Source: Panacagrimonas sp052386745 (GTDB taxonomy: Bacteria; Pseudomonadota; Gammaproteobacteria; Nevskiales; Nevskiaceae). From it: a DNA stretch of 64,000 nucleotides. The stretch covers positions 1 to 64,000 of the forward strand of contig JBQTJW010000001.1 of NCBI GenBank assembly GCA_052386745.1, given 5' to 3'. This document shows positions 26,760 to 34,922 of this stretch, in pieces. Below the pieces are notes generated by a model that saw only the letters and a program-made list of their open reading frames with translations, was not told the origin of the DNA and ran no database searches. Position 1 is the stretch's first letter. Each line of letters begins with the position of its first letter. The position numbers and the translations under genes are program-made.

Positions 26760-27503
26760 TCAGTTGCGTTCCATGTCCAGCCGCAGCACCGTCAGCCACA
26801 GGAACAGCACGGTGAACAGCAGGTAGTAGACGACGTCGGCGGAGTTGAACAGGCCGGTGATGAGCGACTGGTAGTGGCTGATCAGGGACAGGTAGTCGAA
26901 CAGCGGCGCGAAGGCCGAATCGAACGAGGCCGGGATCTTCAGCAGCCAGATCAGCAGCAGCGCGGCGAAGCTGCCGACGGCGGCGATGGTCGGCTCGCGC
27001 GTGAGCGATGAGATGAACAGGCCGCAGGCGGAAAACGCCATGGTCAGCAGGAACATGCCGAGCAACCCGGCGGCGATGCGCCCCAGGTCCAGGTCCACCG
27101 CCGGCAGCAGCGACAGCGGCATGATCGCCAGCAGGCCGATCAGCGCGGCAACGAAGGTCATCACCCCCAGGAACTTGCCGAGCACGATCTCCAGCAGCGT
27201 GACCGGCGCCGAGAACAGCAGGGTGAGCGTGCCGGACTTCCGTTCTTCGGAGAACAGCCGCATGGTCATCAGCGGCAGCACCAGCAGCAGGATGATGGTG
27301 GCCGAGCCGTACAGGCCGCTGCCCACGTAGTCGGACACGCCCAGCGACTGCTCCGACACCTCAGCGTTGCGCACGTACTGGATCACGGCCCCGGCGAAGA
27401 TGTAACCGAAGATCAGCTGGGTGACGCCGAGCACGGCCCAGGCCAGCGGAGAGACGAAGATGCGCCGCGTCTCATTGGCGGCGATGGCGAGCGTCTGTCT
27501 CAT
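26760..27503 (-). CDS. ABC transporter permease (GldF-like)
   Basis: 247-residue permease of the ABC-2 family with about six membrane helices. It begins MRQTLAIAANETRRIFVSPLAW, the typical amphipathic entry to the first helix, and has SEERKSGTLTLLFSAPVTLLEIVLGK, the conserved cytoplasmic coupling region. ATG at 27503 was chosen because it overlaps the ATPase stop by four bases and has GAGGA upstream. It pairs with the ATPase upstream and the GldG-like protein downstream. Confidence 0.9.
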   Translation of the reverse strand: MRQTLAIAANETRRIFVSPLAWAVLGVTQLIFGYIFAGAVIQYVRNAEVSEQSLGVSDYVGSGLYGSATIILLLVLPLMTMRLFSEERKSGTLTLLFSAPVTLLEIVLGKFLGVMTFVAALIGLLAIMPLSLLPAVDLDLGRIAAGLLGMFLLTMAFSACGLFISSLTREPTIAAVGSFAALLLIWLLKIPASFDSAFAPLFDYLSLISHYQSLITGLFNSADVVYYLLFTVLFLWLTVLRLDMERN

Positions 27504-28444
27504 GCGGCGTTCCTCAGTGCCTGGTCGTCGCCCGAGGTGAGTTCGACGAAGATTTCCTCCAGCGTCTTGGCCTCCATGCGCAGTTCGCGCAGGCCCCAGC
27601 GGTTGTGCACCGCCAGTTCCACCAGCGCCTCGCGCGGGTCGCTGTCGGGGCTCAGGCCCAGGCGGAAGCGCTGGTCGTCCAGCGCCTCGACCGCGGCCAC
27701 GCCGGCCACCTGCGCCAGCTGCGAGGCGCCCGGTGCGCGCGCGAATTCCACCGCCAGGCTGCGCTTGCCGGCCTGCGCGTCGATGGGCGCGTCGTACACC
27801 AGGCGGCCGCGGTTGATGATCATCACGCGGTCGCACACGGCCTGGATCTCCGGGAGGATGTGGCTGGACAGAATCACGCTATGGCGCTTGCCCAGTTCGC
27901 GGATCAGCGAGCGGATCTCGCGAATCTGGATCGGGTCCAGGCCCACGGTGGGCTCGTCCAGCACGATCACCGGCGGGCGGTGGATGATGGCCTGCGCCAG
28001 TCCCACGCGCTGCTGGTAGCCCTTGGACAGGTTGCCGACCACACGCCGGCCCACCTCGCCCAGCCCGCAGTCGCGCTTGGCCGATTCGATGGCCGCCGCA
28101 CGCAGCCCGGCGGCAATGCCGTGCAGGCCCGCGCAGAAGCGCAGGTATTCGTCCACCGTCAGTTCCGGGTACACCGGCGGCTGCTCGGGCAGGTAGCCCA
28201 GGCGCTGCTTGGCCGCCACCGAGTCGTCGCGCAGCGAGCGGCCGTCGATGAACACCTCGCCCTCGCTCGGCGCCAGGTTTCCGGTGAGCATCTTCATGGT
28301 GGTGGACTTGCCGGCGCCGTTGGGGCCGAGCAATCCCAGGATTTCGCCCTGCGCCAGTTGCAGGCTGAGGTTCGCGACCGCGACGTTGGGGCCAAACTGT
28401 CGCGTGAGGCCGCGGGCCTCGATCAAGCTTGCCGATTCGGCCAT
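27500..28444 (-). CDS. ABC transporter ATP-binding protein (GldA-like)
   Basis: 314-residue ATPase. Walker A is GPNGAGKST, the signature LSKGYQQRVGLAQ, Walker B VIVLDEPTVGLDP and the H-loop His is in SVILSSHIL. The C-terminal 80 residues form the accessory domain usual in ABC-2 exporters. ATG at 28444 gives MAESASLIEARGLTRQFG. It is the first gene of the four-gene operon; its promoter must lie in the 180 bases shared with the divergent antiporter gene, where no clear boxes were seen. Confidence 0.93.
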   Translation of the reverse strand: MAESASLIEARGLTRQFGPNVAVANLSLQLAQGEILGLLGPNGAGKSTTMKMLTGNLAPSEGEVFIDGRSLRDDSVAAKQRLGYLPEQPPVYPELTVDEYLRFCAGLHGIAAGLRAAAIESAKRDCGLGEVGRRVVGNLSKGYQQRVGLAQAIIHRPPVIVLDEPTVGLDPIQIREIRSLIRELGKRHSVILSSHILPEIQAVCDRVMIINRGRLVYDAPIDAQAGKRSLAVEFARAPGASQLAQVAGVAAVEALDDQRFRLGLSPDSDPREALVELAVHNRWGLRELRMEAKTLEEIFVELTSGDDQALRNAA

Positions 28445-28624
28445 CTTGTCTACGGGTTGGAGTGGATGGGCGCGCGATGGACCGCTGGCCGTGCCGATGG
28501 GTTCCGCCGGGCGCCGCGCGTCGGCGATTGTACGGGCCACTGTACGGGCCACGCGCGGGCGGGCCGTGCGATGCGATTTGTTAAGGTGGCGCGCCCCCGC
28601 ATCCAGAGCCCGCCGCCCCGATCG

Positions 28625-29884
28625 ATGAACCCGACCCTGATCCAGTCCGTGGCCGCCGTGATCTTCGGCATTGCCCTGATCCACACCTTTTCCACCAAGG
28701 TTTTCGAGCGTCTGGCGCACCGGCACCCGGCGCACGAGGGCATCTTCCACCTGCTGGGCGAAGTGGAGGTGGTGTTCGGTTTCTGGGCGATGGTGCTGGT
28801 GATCCTGTTCTTTGCGCTGGCGGGCAAGACCGAGGCGCTGGCCTACGTGGACACGCGCAATTTCACCGAGCCGCTGTTCGTGTTCGCCATCATGGTGGTG
28901 GCGGGCAGCCGGCCGATCCTGGAGCTGGCGACGGTGATCGTGCGTGGTGCGGCCAAGGTCCTGCCGCTGCCGCGTAGCCTGGCGATGTTCTTCACCATCC
29001 TCTCGCTGGTGCCGCTGCTGGGCTCGTTCATCACCGAGCCGGCGGCCATGACCCTGGGCGCGCTGCTGCTGCGCGACCGTTTCCTGGATTGCGACAAGCT
29101 GTCCGAGAAGCTCAAGTACGCGACCATCGGAACCCTGTTCGTCAACGTCTCCATCGGCGGCGTGCTCACGCCCTTTGCCGCGCCGCCGGTGCTGATGGTG
29201 GCGGCCAAGTGGAACTGGGACATGCACTTCATGCTGACCCACTTCGGCTGGAAGGCGGCGCTCGCGGTCGCCATCAACGCCGCGGCGGTGACGCTGATCT
29301 TCAGCAAGGAATTGCTGAAGGTGCCGCGGCCGGACGAGTCCAAGCGCGCCGCCATCCCGCTGCCGATCATGGTGGTGAACGCGCTGATCCTGTTCGGCAT
29401 CGTGGCCTTCGCCCACCACCCCGTGCTGTTTCTTGGCCTGCTCCTGTTCTTCATGGGCTTTGCCACGGCCTACCGCCACCACCAGGGGCGGCTCATCCTG
29501 CGGGAAGGGCTGCTCGTCGCGTTTTTCCTGGCCGGGCTGGTGATGCTGGGCGGGCTCCAGCAGTGGTGGCTGCAACCGCTGCTGCTGTCGATGAGCTCGG
29601 ACCAGGTCTACTTCGGCGCGACGGCGTTGACGGCCCTCACCGACAATGCAGCGCTCACCTACCTGGGCTCGCTGGTGGAAGGACTGACCGACGAGTTCAA
29701 GTACATGCTGGTGGCCGGCGCCGTGACGGGCGGCGGCCTCACCGTGATCGCCAATGCGCCCAACCCGGCCGGCTACTCCATCCTCAAGGTGCGTTTCGAG
29801 GACGAGACCATCGGTCCGCTGGGCCTGCTGCTGGCCGCCACCCCGCCGACCATCGTCGCCATCATCGCCTTGCGTTATCTCTGA
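28625..29884 (+). CDS. Putative Na+/H+ antiporter
   Basis: 419-residue integral membrane protein with about eleven hydrophobic segments, of the family Pfam calls Na_H_antiport_2 within the ion-transporter superfamily. Features are the paired stretches GSFITEPAAMTLGALLLRD and ATALTALTDNAALTYLGSL, which resemble the two half-site hairpins of this superfamily, and GGGLTVIANAPNPAGYSIL near the end. ATG at 28625 follows a GC-rich leader. ubiK begins four bases after its stop. Ion specificity cannot be read from sequence. Confidence 0.85.
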   Translation: MNPTLIQSVAAVIFGIALIHTFSTKVFERLAHRHPAHEGIFHLLGEVEVVFGFWAMVLVILFFALAGKTEALAYVDTRNFTEPLFVFAIMVVAGSRPILELATVIVRGAAKVLPLPRSLAMFFTILSLVPLLGSFITEPAAMTLGALLLRDRFLDCDKLSEKLKYATIGTLFVNVSIGGVLTPFAAPPVLMVAAKWNWDMHFMLTHFGWKAALAVAINAAAVTLIFSKELLKVPRPDESKRAAIPLPIMVVNALILFGIVAFAHHPVLFLGLLLFFMGFATAYRHHQGRLILREGLLVAFFLAGLVMLGGLQQWWLQPLLLSMSSDQVYFGATALTALTDNAALTYLGSLVEGLTDEFKYMLVAGAVTGGGLTVIANAPNPAGYSILKVRFEDETIGPLGLLLAATPPTIVAIIALRYL

Positions 29885-29887
29885 ACC

Positions 29888-30139
29888 ATGAACGAATTCA
29901 AAGGAATCGAGCAGCTGGCCGAACGGCTCGCCGCCATCGTGCCGCCGGGCCTGCGCGGGCTGCGCGCGGAGCTGGAGGACAATTTTCGCGCCGTGCTGCG
30001 CGCCAACGTGGACCGCTGGGACCTGGTGTCGCGCGAGCGCTTCGACGTGCAGGCCGAGGTGCTGGCGCGCACGCAGAAGCGGCTCAAGGAACTGGAGCGG
30101 CGGCTCGAAGCCCTGGAACAGGCGCACGGCAAGGACTGA
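29888..30139 (+). CDS. ubiK: Ubiquinone biosynthesis accessory factor UbiK
   Basis: 83 residues of the BMFP (YqiC) family. It begins with an amphipathic region (IEQLAERLAAIVPPGLRGLRAELEDNFRAVL) and ends in a coiled coil (RTQKRLKELERRLEALEQ) that trimerises in homologues. UbiK assists UbiJ in aerobic ubiquinone synthesis. The gene stands just upstream of yifB/comM, a frequent arrangement in gammaproteobacteria, and four bases after the antiporter gene. Confidence 0.88.
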   Translation: MNEFKGIEQLAERLAAIVPPGLRGLRAELEDNFRAVLRANVDRWDLVSRERFDVQAEVLARTQKRLKELERRLEALEQAHGKD

Positions 30140-30145
30140 AAACCG

Positions 30146-31651
30146 GTGTCGCTGGCCATCGTCCTTTCGCGCGCGCAGAACGGCCTGGCCGCGGACCTGG
30201 TGACGGTGGAAGTGCACCTGGCGCCGGGCTTGCCCGGCCTGAACATCGTGGGCCTGCCAGAGGCGGCGGTGCGCGAAGCCAAGGACCGGGTGAAGGCGGC
30301 GCTGCAAACCTGCGGCTACCCGTTTCCCAACCGGCGCATGACCTGCAACCTGGCGCCGGCAGACCTGCCCAAGGAAGGCGGGCGGTTCGACCTCGCGATT
30401 GCGCTCGGCATCCTGGCCGCGTCCGGCCAGATTCCCGAGGCCGCGCTGAAGGACCTGGAAGTGCTGGGCGAGCTGTCGCTCTCCGGCGAAATCCGCCCGG
30501 TGCGCGGGGCCTTGCCGGCCGCGCTCAAGGCGGCGCAGGCCGGTCATCGCCTGCTGGTGCCGCTGCCCAACGCGCAGGAGGCCGCGCTCGCCAGCAGCGC
30601 AGAGGTCGTGACCGCCCAACATCTGAGCGCGCTCTGCGCGGCGCTGCACGCGGGCGCGCTGCCGCAGGCGGTCCGCGCTGCGGGGCAGGCACTGCCCGAC
30701 GCGGTGCCGGACCTGTCTGAAGTGCGCGGCCAGCACCTGGCCAAGCGCGCGCTGGAGATTGCCGCGGCCGGTGGACATTCCATGCTCATGGTGGGCCCGC
30801 CGGGCGCGGGCAAGAGCATGCTCGCCGCGCGCCTGCCGGGCCTGATGCCGCCGATGTCGGACGAGGAGTCCATCGAGGTCGCCGCCATTGCCTCGGTCAG
30901 CCAGAACGGCTTCGACGTGGGCCGCTGGGGGCGCAGGCCGTTCCGCTCGCCCCACCACACGGCGTCCGGCGTGGCGTTGGTGGGAGGCGGTTCGATGCCG
31001 CGTCCCGGCGAGATCACCCTCGCGCACCTGGGCGTGCTGTTCCTGGACGAGCTGACCGAGTTCGAACGATCGGTGCTGGAAGTGCTGCGCGAGCCGCTGG
31101 AGACGGGCCAGATCACGGTGTCCCGCGCGGCGCGGCAGTCCGATTTTCCCGCGCGATTCCAGCTGGTTGCGGCAATGAACCCATGCCCGTGCGGCTACCT
31201 GGGCGATGTCTCCGGGAAATGCCGCTGCACGCCGGACCAGGTGCTCCGCTACCGCGCCAAGATCTCCGGCCCGCTGCTGGACCGCATCGACCTGCAACTG
31301 TTCGTGCCGCGCGTGGAGCGCGAGGCGCTGACCGCCACGGCTGATCCGGCAATGGAAACCAGCGGCGCGGTGCGGGCGCGCGTGGTGGCGGCGCGTGGCC
31401 GCCAGCTTGCCCGGGCGGGCAAGCCCAATGCTCGGCTCGCACCGAAGGAGATCGAGCGCGACTGCGAGCTCGACGCCCCGACCAAGGCCCTGCTCGACAC
31501 CGCGATGTCGCGCATGGGCTTGTCGGCGCGGGCCTACCACCGTGTGCTCAAGGTGTCGCGGACGGTGGCGGACCTGGCCGGAGCGGCCCGCATTTCCAGC
31601 GCGCACCTGGCCGAAGCGCTACGACTGCGCGAGATGGATCGCGCGCTCTGA
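30146..31651 (+). CDS. comM: YifB family Mg-chelatase-like AAA+ ATPase (ComM)
   Basis: 501 residues starting at GTG 30146, which encodes the typical MSLAIVLSRAQNGL. The N-terminal S5-like/ChlI domain (about 1-190) is followed by the AAA+ module with Walker A GPPGAGKSM (about 215) and Walker B VLFLDELTEF. A Cys-rich insert, CPCGYLGDVSGKCRC, probably binds zinc. ComM homologues form hexameric helicases that promote branch migration in natural transformation. The C-terminal helical domain is complete. It ends before a bidirectional hairpin and faces the convergent porin gene. Confidence 0.92.
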   Translation: MSLAIVLSRAQNGLAADLVTVEVHLAPGLPGLNIVGLPEAAVREAKDRVKAALQTCGYPFPNRRMTCNLAPADLPKEGGRFDLAIALGILAASGQIPEAALKDLEVLGELSLSGEIRPVRGALPAALKAAQAGHRLLVPLPNAQEAALASSAEVVTAQHLSALCAALHAGALPQAVRAAGQALPDAVPDLSEVRGQHLAKRALEIAAAGGHSMLMVGPPGAGKSMLAARLPGLMPPMSDEESIEVAAIASVSQNGFDVGRWGRRPFRSPHHTASGVALVGGGSMPRPGEITLAHLGVLFLDELTEFERSVLEVLREPLETGQITVSRAARQSDFPARFQLVAAMNPCPCGYLGDVSGKCRCTPDQVLRYRAKISGPLLDRIDLQLFVPRVEREALTATADPAMETSGAVRARVVAARGRQLARAGKPNARLAPKEIERDCELDAPTKALLDTAMSRMGLSARAYHRVLKVSRTVADLAGAARISSAHLAEALRLREMDRAL

Positions 31652-31667
31652 GCTCCAGACAACGAAA

Positions 31668-31685
31668 GGGCCGCTTTCGCGGCCC
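31668..31685. terminator. Hairpin terminator between convergent genes
   Basis: GGGCCGC (31668-31674) pairs with GCGGCCC (31679-31685) around a TTTC loop. On the minus strand it is followed by a T-rich tract (TTTCGTT), so it suits the end of the porin gene best; on the plus strand it stands 17 bases after comM without a T run. Confidence 0.7.
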
Positions 31686-31730
31686 TCGCGCCCCCACGCT
31701 GACTGTCGGTACGGCTTGACCGGCTCTTGA

Positions 31731-32816
31731 TTACATGCCGAACGTGTAGATGGCCTTGACGCCGAGCTGCGGTGCCGTGCTTTCGAGGTCATCGCCATCG
31801 GTGTAGATGTCTTCGTCGGCGTCGTCGATGCGCCCTTCCGCGAGGAGGATGACGTTGGCGGCCGGGGTGTACTTGAACGCCAGCGTGACCTCGTTGGCGG
31901 TCACGTCGTAGCCGGCATCGTAGTCGGACGACAGGGTTTCAAGGCGCAGGGTCGCGCTCAACTTGTCGCTGAGCTTCACGGTGGCGTAGCCGGCGAAACC
32001 GAGCACATCCACCAGGTCTTCGACGGTGACGTAGTCGCCGCTCAGCGCGAACGAAAGGGTGTCGCTGGCGGTATAGGAGGCTACAAAGTCGAGGTAGTTG
32101 GTCTTGGCATGATCGAACGCGCCGCCGGCTCCTTCCTCGAGGCCGTAGTAGTCGTAGATGCCGAGCGTGAACGACTCGCTGAGCGTGAAGAAGCCGCCGA
32201 CTTCGATCGTCTTCTGCTTGTTGTCGTCATTGGCAGAGCCGAAAGTGGCGCTGTTGTTGACGCCCAGATAGAGGGTCGAGGTGTCGGACGCCGCATACGC
32301 AAGGCGCAAGCCGGTGTGGAAATAGGGTTCAGCGTTCGGGAAGAGCAGCGATCGCGAGACGGTCGCGTTCAGCGGGTCTGCCACCACTTCGTAGCCCGCC
32401 AGCGAGTTGTACCGGCCTGCGGTGAGCGTCAGCGCGCCGGTTGCGTACGTGAGATAGGCCTGCTGGACGGCGAACTTGTTGCTCTCGCTGGTATCGGTCG
32501 CGCCATTGTCGAAGGAAGGGTTCACCACCGTCGCCGCGTCCTCGCCTGCCAGCAGCGAAACCGCCGCGCCAAACCCTTCCTTGGCGGCAGCGGTGAGGTT
32601 CAGGGCGGCCTGGTTGAAGATGAAGGAGTCGGACTTCAGGTCGTTTGCGTGGAGCGAGTCGGGCCCGCCGGGTTCGCCGTCGTTGAACGTGTAAATGTAA
32701 GAGCCGCTCAGCCAGCCATTGGCCTCGACCTTCGACGCCAGCTCCGCGAGCGTCGCCGCTGAAGCCGTTGTGCTCCCCATCGCCGCGACCGCGGCCGCAA
32801 TGTGTTTCATCTTCAT
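31731..32816 (-). CDS. Outer-membrane beta-barrel protein (BBP2-like porin)
   Basis: 361 residues with a Sec signal peptide (MKMKHIAAAVAAMGSTTASA) and a mature part full of alternating beta-strand patterns. FNQAALNLTAAAKEGFG, AVQQAYLTYATGALTLTAGR, GYEVVADPLNATVSRSLLF and HTGLRLAYA match the 'putative beta-barrel porin 2' (Pfam BBP2) layout. The C-terminus YTFGM is close to the aromatic end signal of barrel proteins. An acidic stretch near the end (DDADEDIYTDGDD) may be a loop. Pore specificity unknown. It is a single gene that ends at the hairpin shared with comM. Confidence 0.82.
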   Translation of the reverse strand: MKMKHIAAAVAAMGSTTASAATLAELASKVEANGWLSGSYIYTFNDGEPGGPDSLHANDLKSDSFIFNQAALNLTAAAKEGFGAAVSLLAGEDAATVVNPSFDNGATDTSESNKFAVQQAYLTYATGALTLTAGRYNSLAGYEVVADPLNATVSRSLLFPNAEPYFHTGLRLAYAASDTSTLYLGVNNSATFGSANDDNKQKTIEVGGFFTLSESFTLGIYDYYGLEEGAGGAFDHAKTNYLDFVASYTASDTLSFALSGDYVTVEDLVDVLGFAGYATVKLSDKLSATLRLETLSSDYDAGYDVTANEVTLAFKYTPAANVILLAEGRIDDADEDIYTDGDDLESTAPQLGVKAIYTFGM

Positions 32817-33745
32817 GCTTTCAAGCCTCTCCGGTGGTGCAACTTGGTGGTAGGGCGCCGATCATGGCCAAGGACAAAGAGCCTGCTCGTTGCGCATTCG
32901 CTGGCGGGATTCTTGGTCGTTGTTCGACGCCTTCCGATCCATCAGCATGTGCCGACCGATCAGTCATTTGCCGTGGCTCCAGGCCCGGCACCGTGGATAT
33001 TGCAAGCGCCGTACCGTCGCGCCCCTGCCCATGTCAAGGGCGTTTCGGTGGCTCTGCCGTCAGCTTGTGAACGGGTCCTCAAAGAAGCACAAAAAATCGT
33101 TAAAACAATATCTTGTGTATGGACAATTCGGACGATTGGGCTGAACGGGCAGGCGGAGGCGTCGCCTTCTGGGGCGTTTCGGGCACGGAATTCACCGATG
33201 GAACACGGCAAATGCACCAAAGTAGTGCGCGTTATTGGGCTCTATCGATTGCCAAGATGGCCTGGGAACGAAGTCCGGCTGCGCAAATCCTGGACGCGCT
33301 GATCGGTCTGCCGGTTTGGCTACAGCGGTCACCGTGCAGAGGCAGCGGCGAAGCGGGGGTGAGTCAACCGAAGGCGGTCATCCCCGGAAATGAAGGTGCT
33401 CGCGCCAATGGGTGGCAGGGGTCGAGTGCAGCGGTGTGGTTCGCTTGCGAGCAACGATCGCGGGGCTGCCTGGAGGATTGACACATCGCACGGCGATTCT
33501 TAGGGTGTACCGGGTGGAATCTGTTTTCGCGCGTGGCCGGTCCGTTCGAGTCTCCTGCCCGGGTATGGGCACGATTGGTGGATGGCTTCCGGGAACGCGG
33601 GGCTTGAATCCCCTGGCGATGACCCCGAGTATGGGAGCGCAGAGAGTTCGCCTTCGATCCTCTGAATGGGTTGTCGCGGGAAATTCTGGAACGCCGCACC
33701 GTCATTGCTTGTCTTGAGTGCCACCTAAGTGAACTTGATCACCTG
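32817..33745. other. Gene-poor stretch of about 0.9 kb
   Basis: No gene is recognised on either strand. Open frames here (for example 33113-33481 plus and 33364-33705 minus) are rich in Arg, Ser, Pro and Trp in the manner of out-of-frame translation and lack ribosome-binding sites. An unusually AT-rich patch at 33090-33127 has promoter-like boxes (TTAAAA and, 16 bases on, GACAAT). The part next to 32816 should hold the porin promoter on the minus strand. No insertion-sequence ends were seen. Confidence 0.5.
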
Positions 33746-34147
33746 ATGCTTCAGTCGTCTGCCCCGACCGCAACTGCTTCTGCGCTGGACGTACGCAGTC
33801 TTCTGCGTTGCGTACTGGTGATGTACGTCTGCCTGATTCTGGCGGCGCAGGGATGGATTTCGGCGGCAGGCTCCTCGCAGCGCTGGAATACCCAGAGTGC
33901 GCAGTCTGATGTCGCATCGCCTGCCGATCCTGTTTCCGTAGGGGACGACGTGTTTGAGGCGTTCGTCGAGGAGGTGGTCGCCGGGGCCGATTCCCCGGTA
34001 CTGGGTGAGGACGTGGAGGACGACTACCACGTCGCTTACATCCGCCAGCAGCCCGACCCGCTGCCAGGCTTGTCGTTCGTCACAAGCCTGATTCAATGGC
34101 ATGGTTCCGAGGTCCTGCAGGAGTTGCGTCCCCCGATAGTGGGTTGA
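33746..34147 (+). CDS. Hypothetical small membrane-anchored protein
   Basis: 133 residues from ATG 33746. One hydrophobic segment (LLRCVLVMYVCLILAAQGWI, about residues 18-37) is followed by an acidic tail rich in Asp, Glu and Val (DVFEAFVEEVVAGADSPVLGEDVEDD). It could be an uncleaved anchor with a short external domain. No family is recognised. It ends 85 bases before the carbonic anhydrase gene on the same strand, so it may be its operon leader. Codon use is less GC-biased than in its neighbours. Confidence 0.5.
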   Translation: MLQSSAPTATASALDVRSLLRCVLVMYVCLILAAQGWISAAGSSQRWNTQSAQSDVASPADPVSVGDDVFEAFVEEVVAGADSPVLGEDVEDDYHVAYIRQQPDPLPGLSFVTSLIQWHGSEVLQELRPPIVG

Positions 34148-34232
34148 GGTGTTCTGTCCCTGACTCGTCCGCGATCCTTCAACTGGACCGCGCGAGGAAG
34201 GGTCGTCTCTCTCAACTTGATCGGCGGTCGAT

Positions 34233-34922
34233 ATGCAACGTTTGATGCAGGGTTACCAGCAGTTCCGTGATGTTTCTTTTCCCAACAAGCGCGAACTGTT
34301 CGAGAAGGTGGCGGGAGGACAGTCGCCGCACTCGTTGATCATCTCGTGCGCAGATTCGCGCGTGATTCCCGAGATATTCACCTCCAGTGATCCGGGAGAG
34401 GTGTTTGTCTGCCGGAACGTAGGCGCCATCGTTCCGCCCTACTCACCGTTCACGGGCGGCGTGTCGGCGGCCATCGAGTATGCGGTGGCCGTGCTGGGCG
34501 TCGCCAATGTGGTCGTATGCGGGCATTCGGACTGTGGGGCGATGAAGGCCACCCTGAACCCCGAGGGCTTGTCAGGTCTGCCGGCGGTGAGCGACTGGCT
34601 GCGGCATGCCCATGTTGCCAAGCACGTCATCGACGCGAACTACAACGGCTGCTCCAAGGAAGAGTCGCTCGCCGCCCTGACCGAGGAAAACGTGGTGGCG
34701 CAGCTCGACCACCTGATGACGCATCCCTCGGTCGCCGCCCGCGTTTCTGCTGGATCGCTGCGGCTGCATGGCTGGGTCTACGACTTAAAAACCGGTGGTA
34801 TCAAGGCCTACAGCACGGTGCACCGGCAGTTCGTACCGCTGGACGCGTCTTCATCGAAGAGTGGGGACTGGCCCTGTGCAACGCCGCCCGCACGAACGAA
34901 TGCGACGGGTGGGCGCTCATGA
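34233..34922 (+). CDS. Beta-class carbonic anhydrase
   Basis: 229 residues. Interconverts CO2 and bicarbonate. The zinc ligands are Cys39 in SCADSR, His98 and Cys101 in CGHSDCGAM; Asp41 and Arg43 form the catalytic dyad. GYQQFRDVSFPNKRELFEKVAGGQ is the normal N-terminal arm. The last 25 residues after RQFVPLD look unstructured. It overlaps the SulP transporter gene by four bases (ATGA), a pairing that suggests supply or capture of bicarbonate across the inner membrane. Cytoplasmic: no signal peptide. Confidence 0.94.
   Translation: MQRLMQGYQQFRDVSFPNKRELFEKVAGGQSPHSLIISCADSRVIPEIFTSSDPGEVFVCRNVGAIVPPYSPFTGGVSAAIEYAVAVLGVANVVVCGHSDCGAMKATLNPEGLSGLPAVSDWLRHAHVAKHVIDANYNGCSKEESLAALTEENVVAQLDHLMTHPSVAARVSAGSLRLHGWVYDLKTGGIKAYSTVHRQFVPLDASSSKSGDWPCATPPARTNATGGRS

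Noticed and set aside
27500..31606. A minus-strand open frame of over 1300 codons that runs through the antiporter, ubiK and comM genes
   Set aside because: Only its last 314 codons (the ABC ATPase) are real. The upstream part is the antisense shadow of well-supported plus-strand genes, with the His/Arg/Gln-rich composition typical of GC-rich antisense frames.
33113..33481. Open frame of 122 codons in the gene-poor gap
   Set aside because: No ribosome-binding site, no family and a Trp/Arg/Ser-rich composition that looks out of frame.
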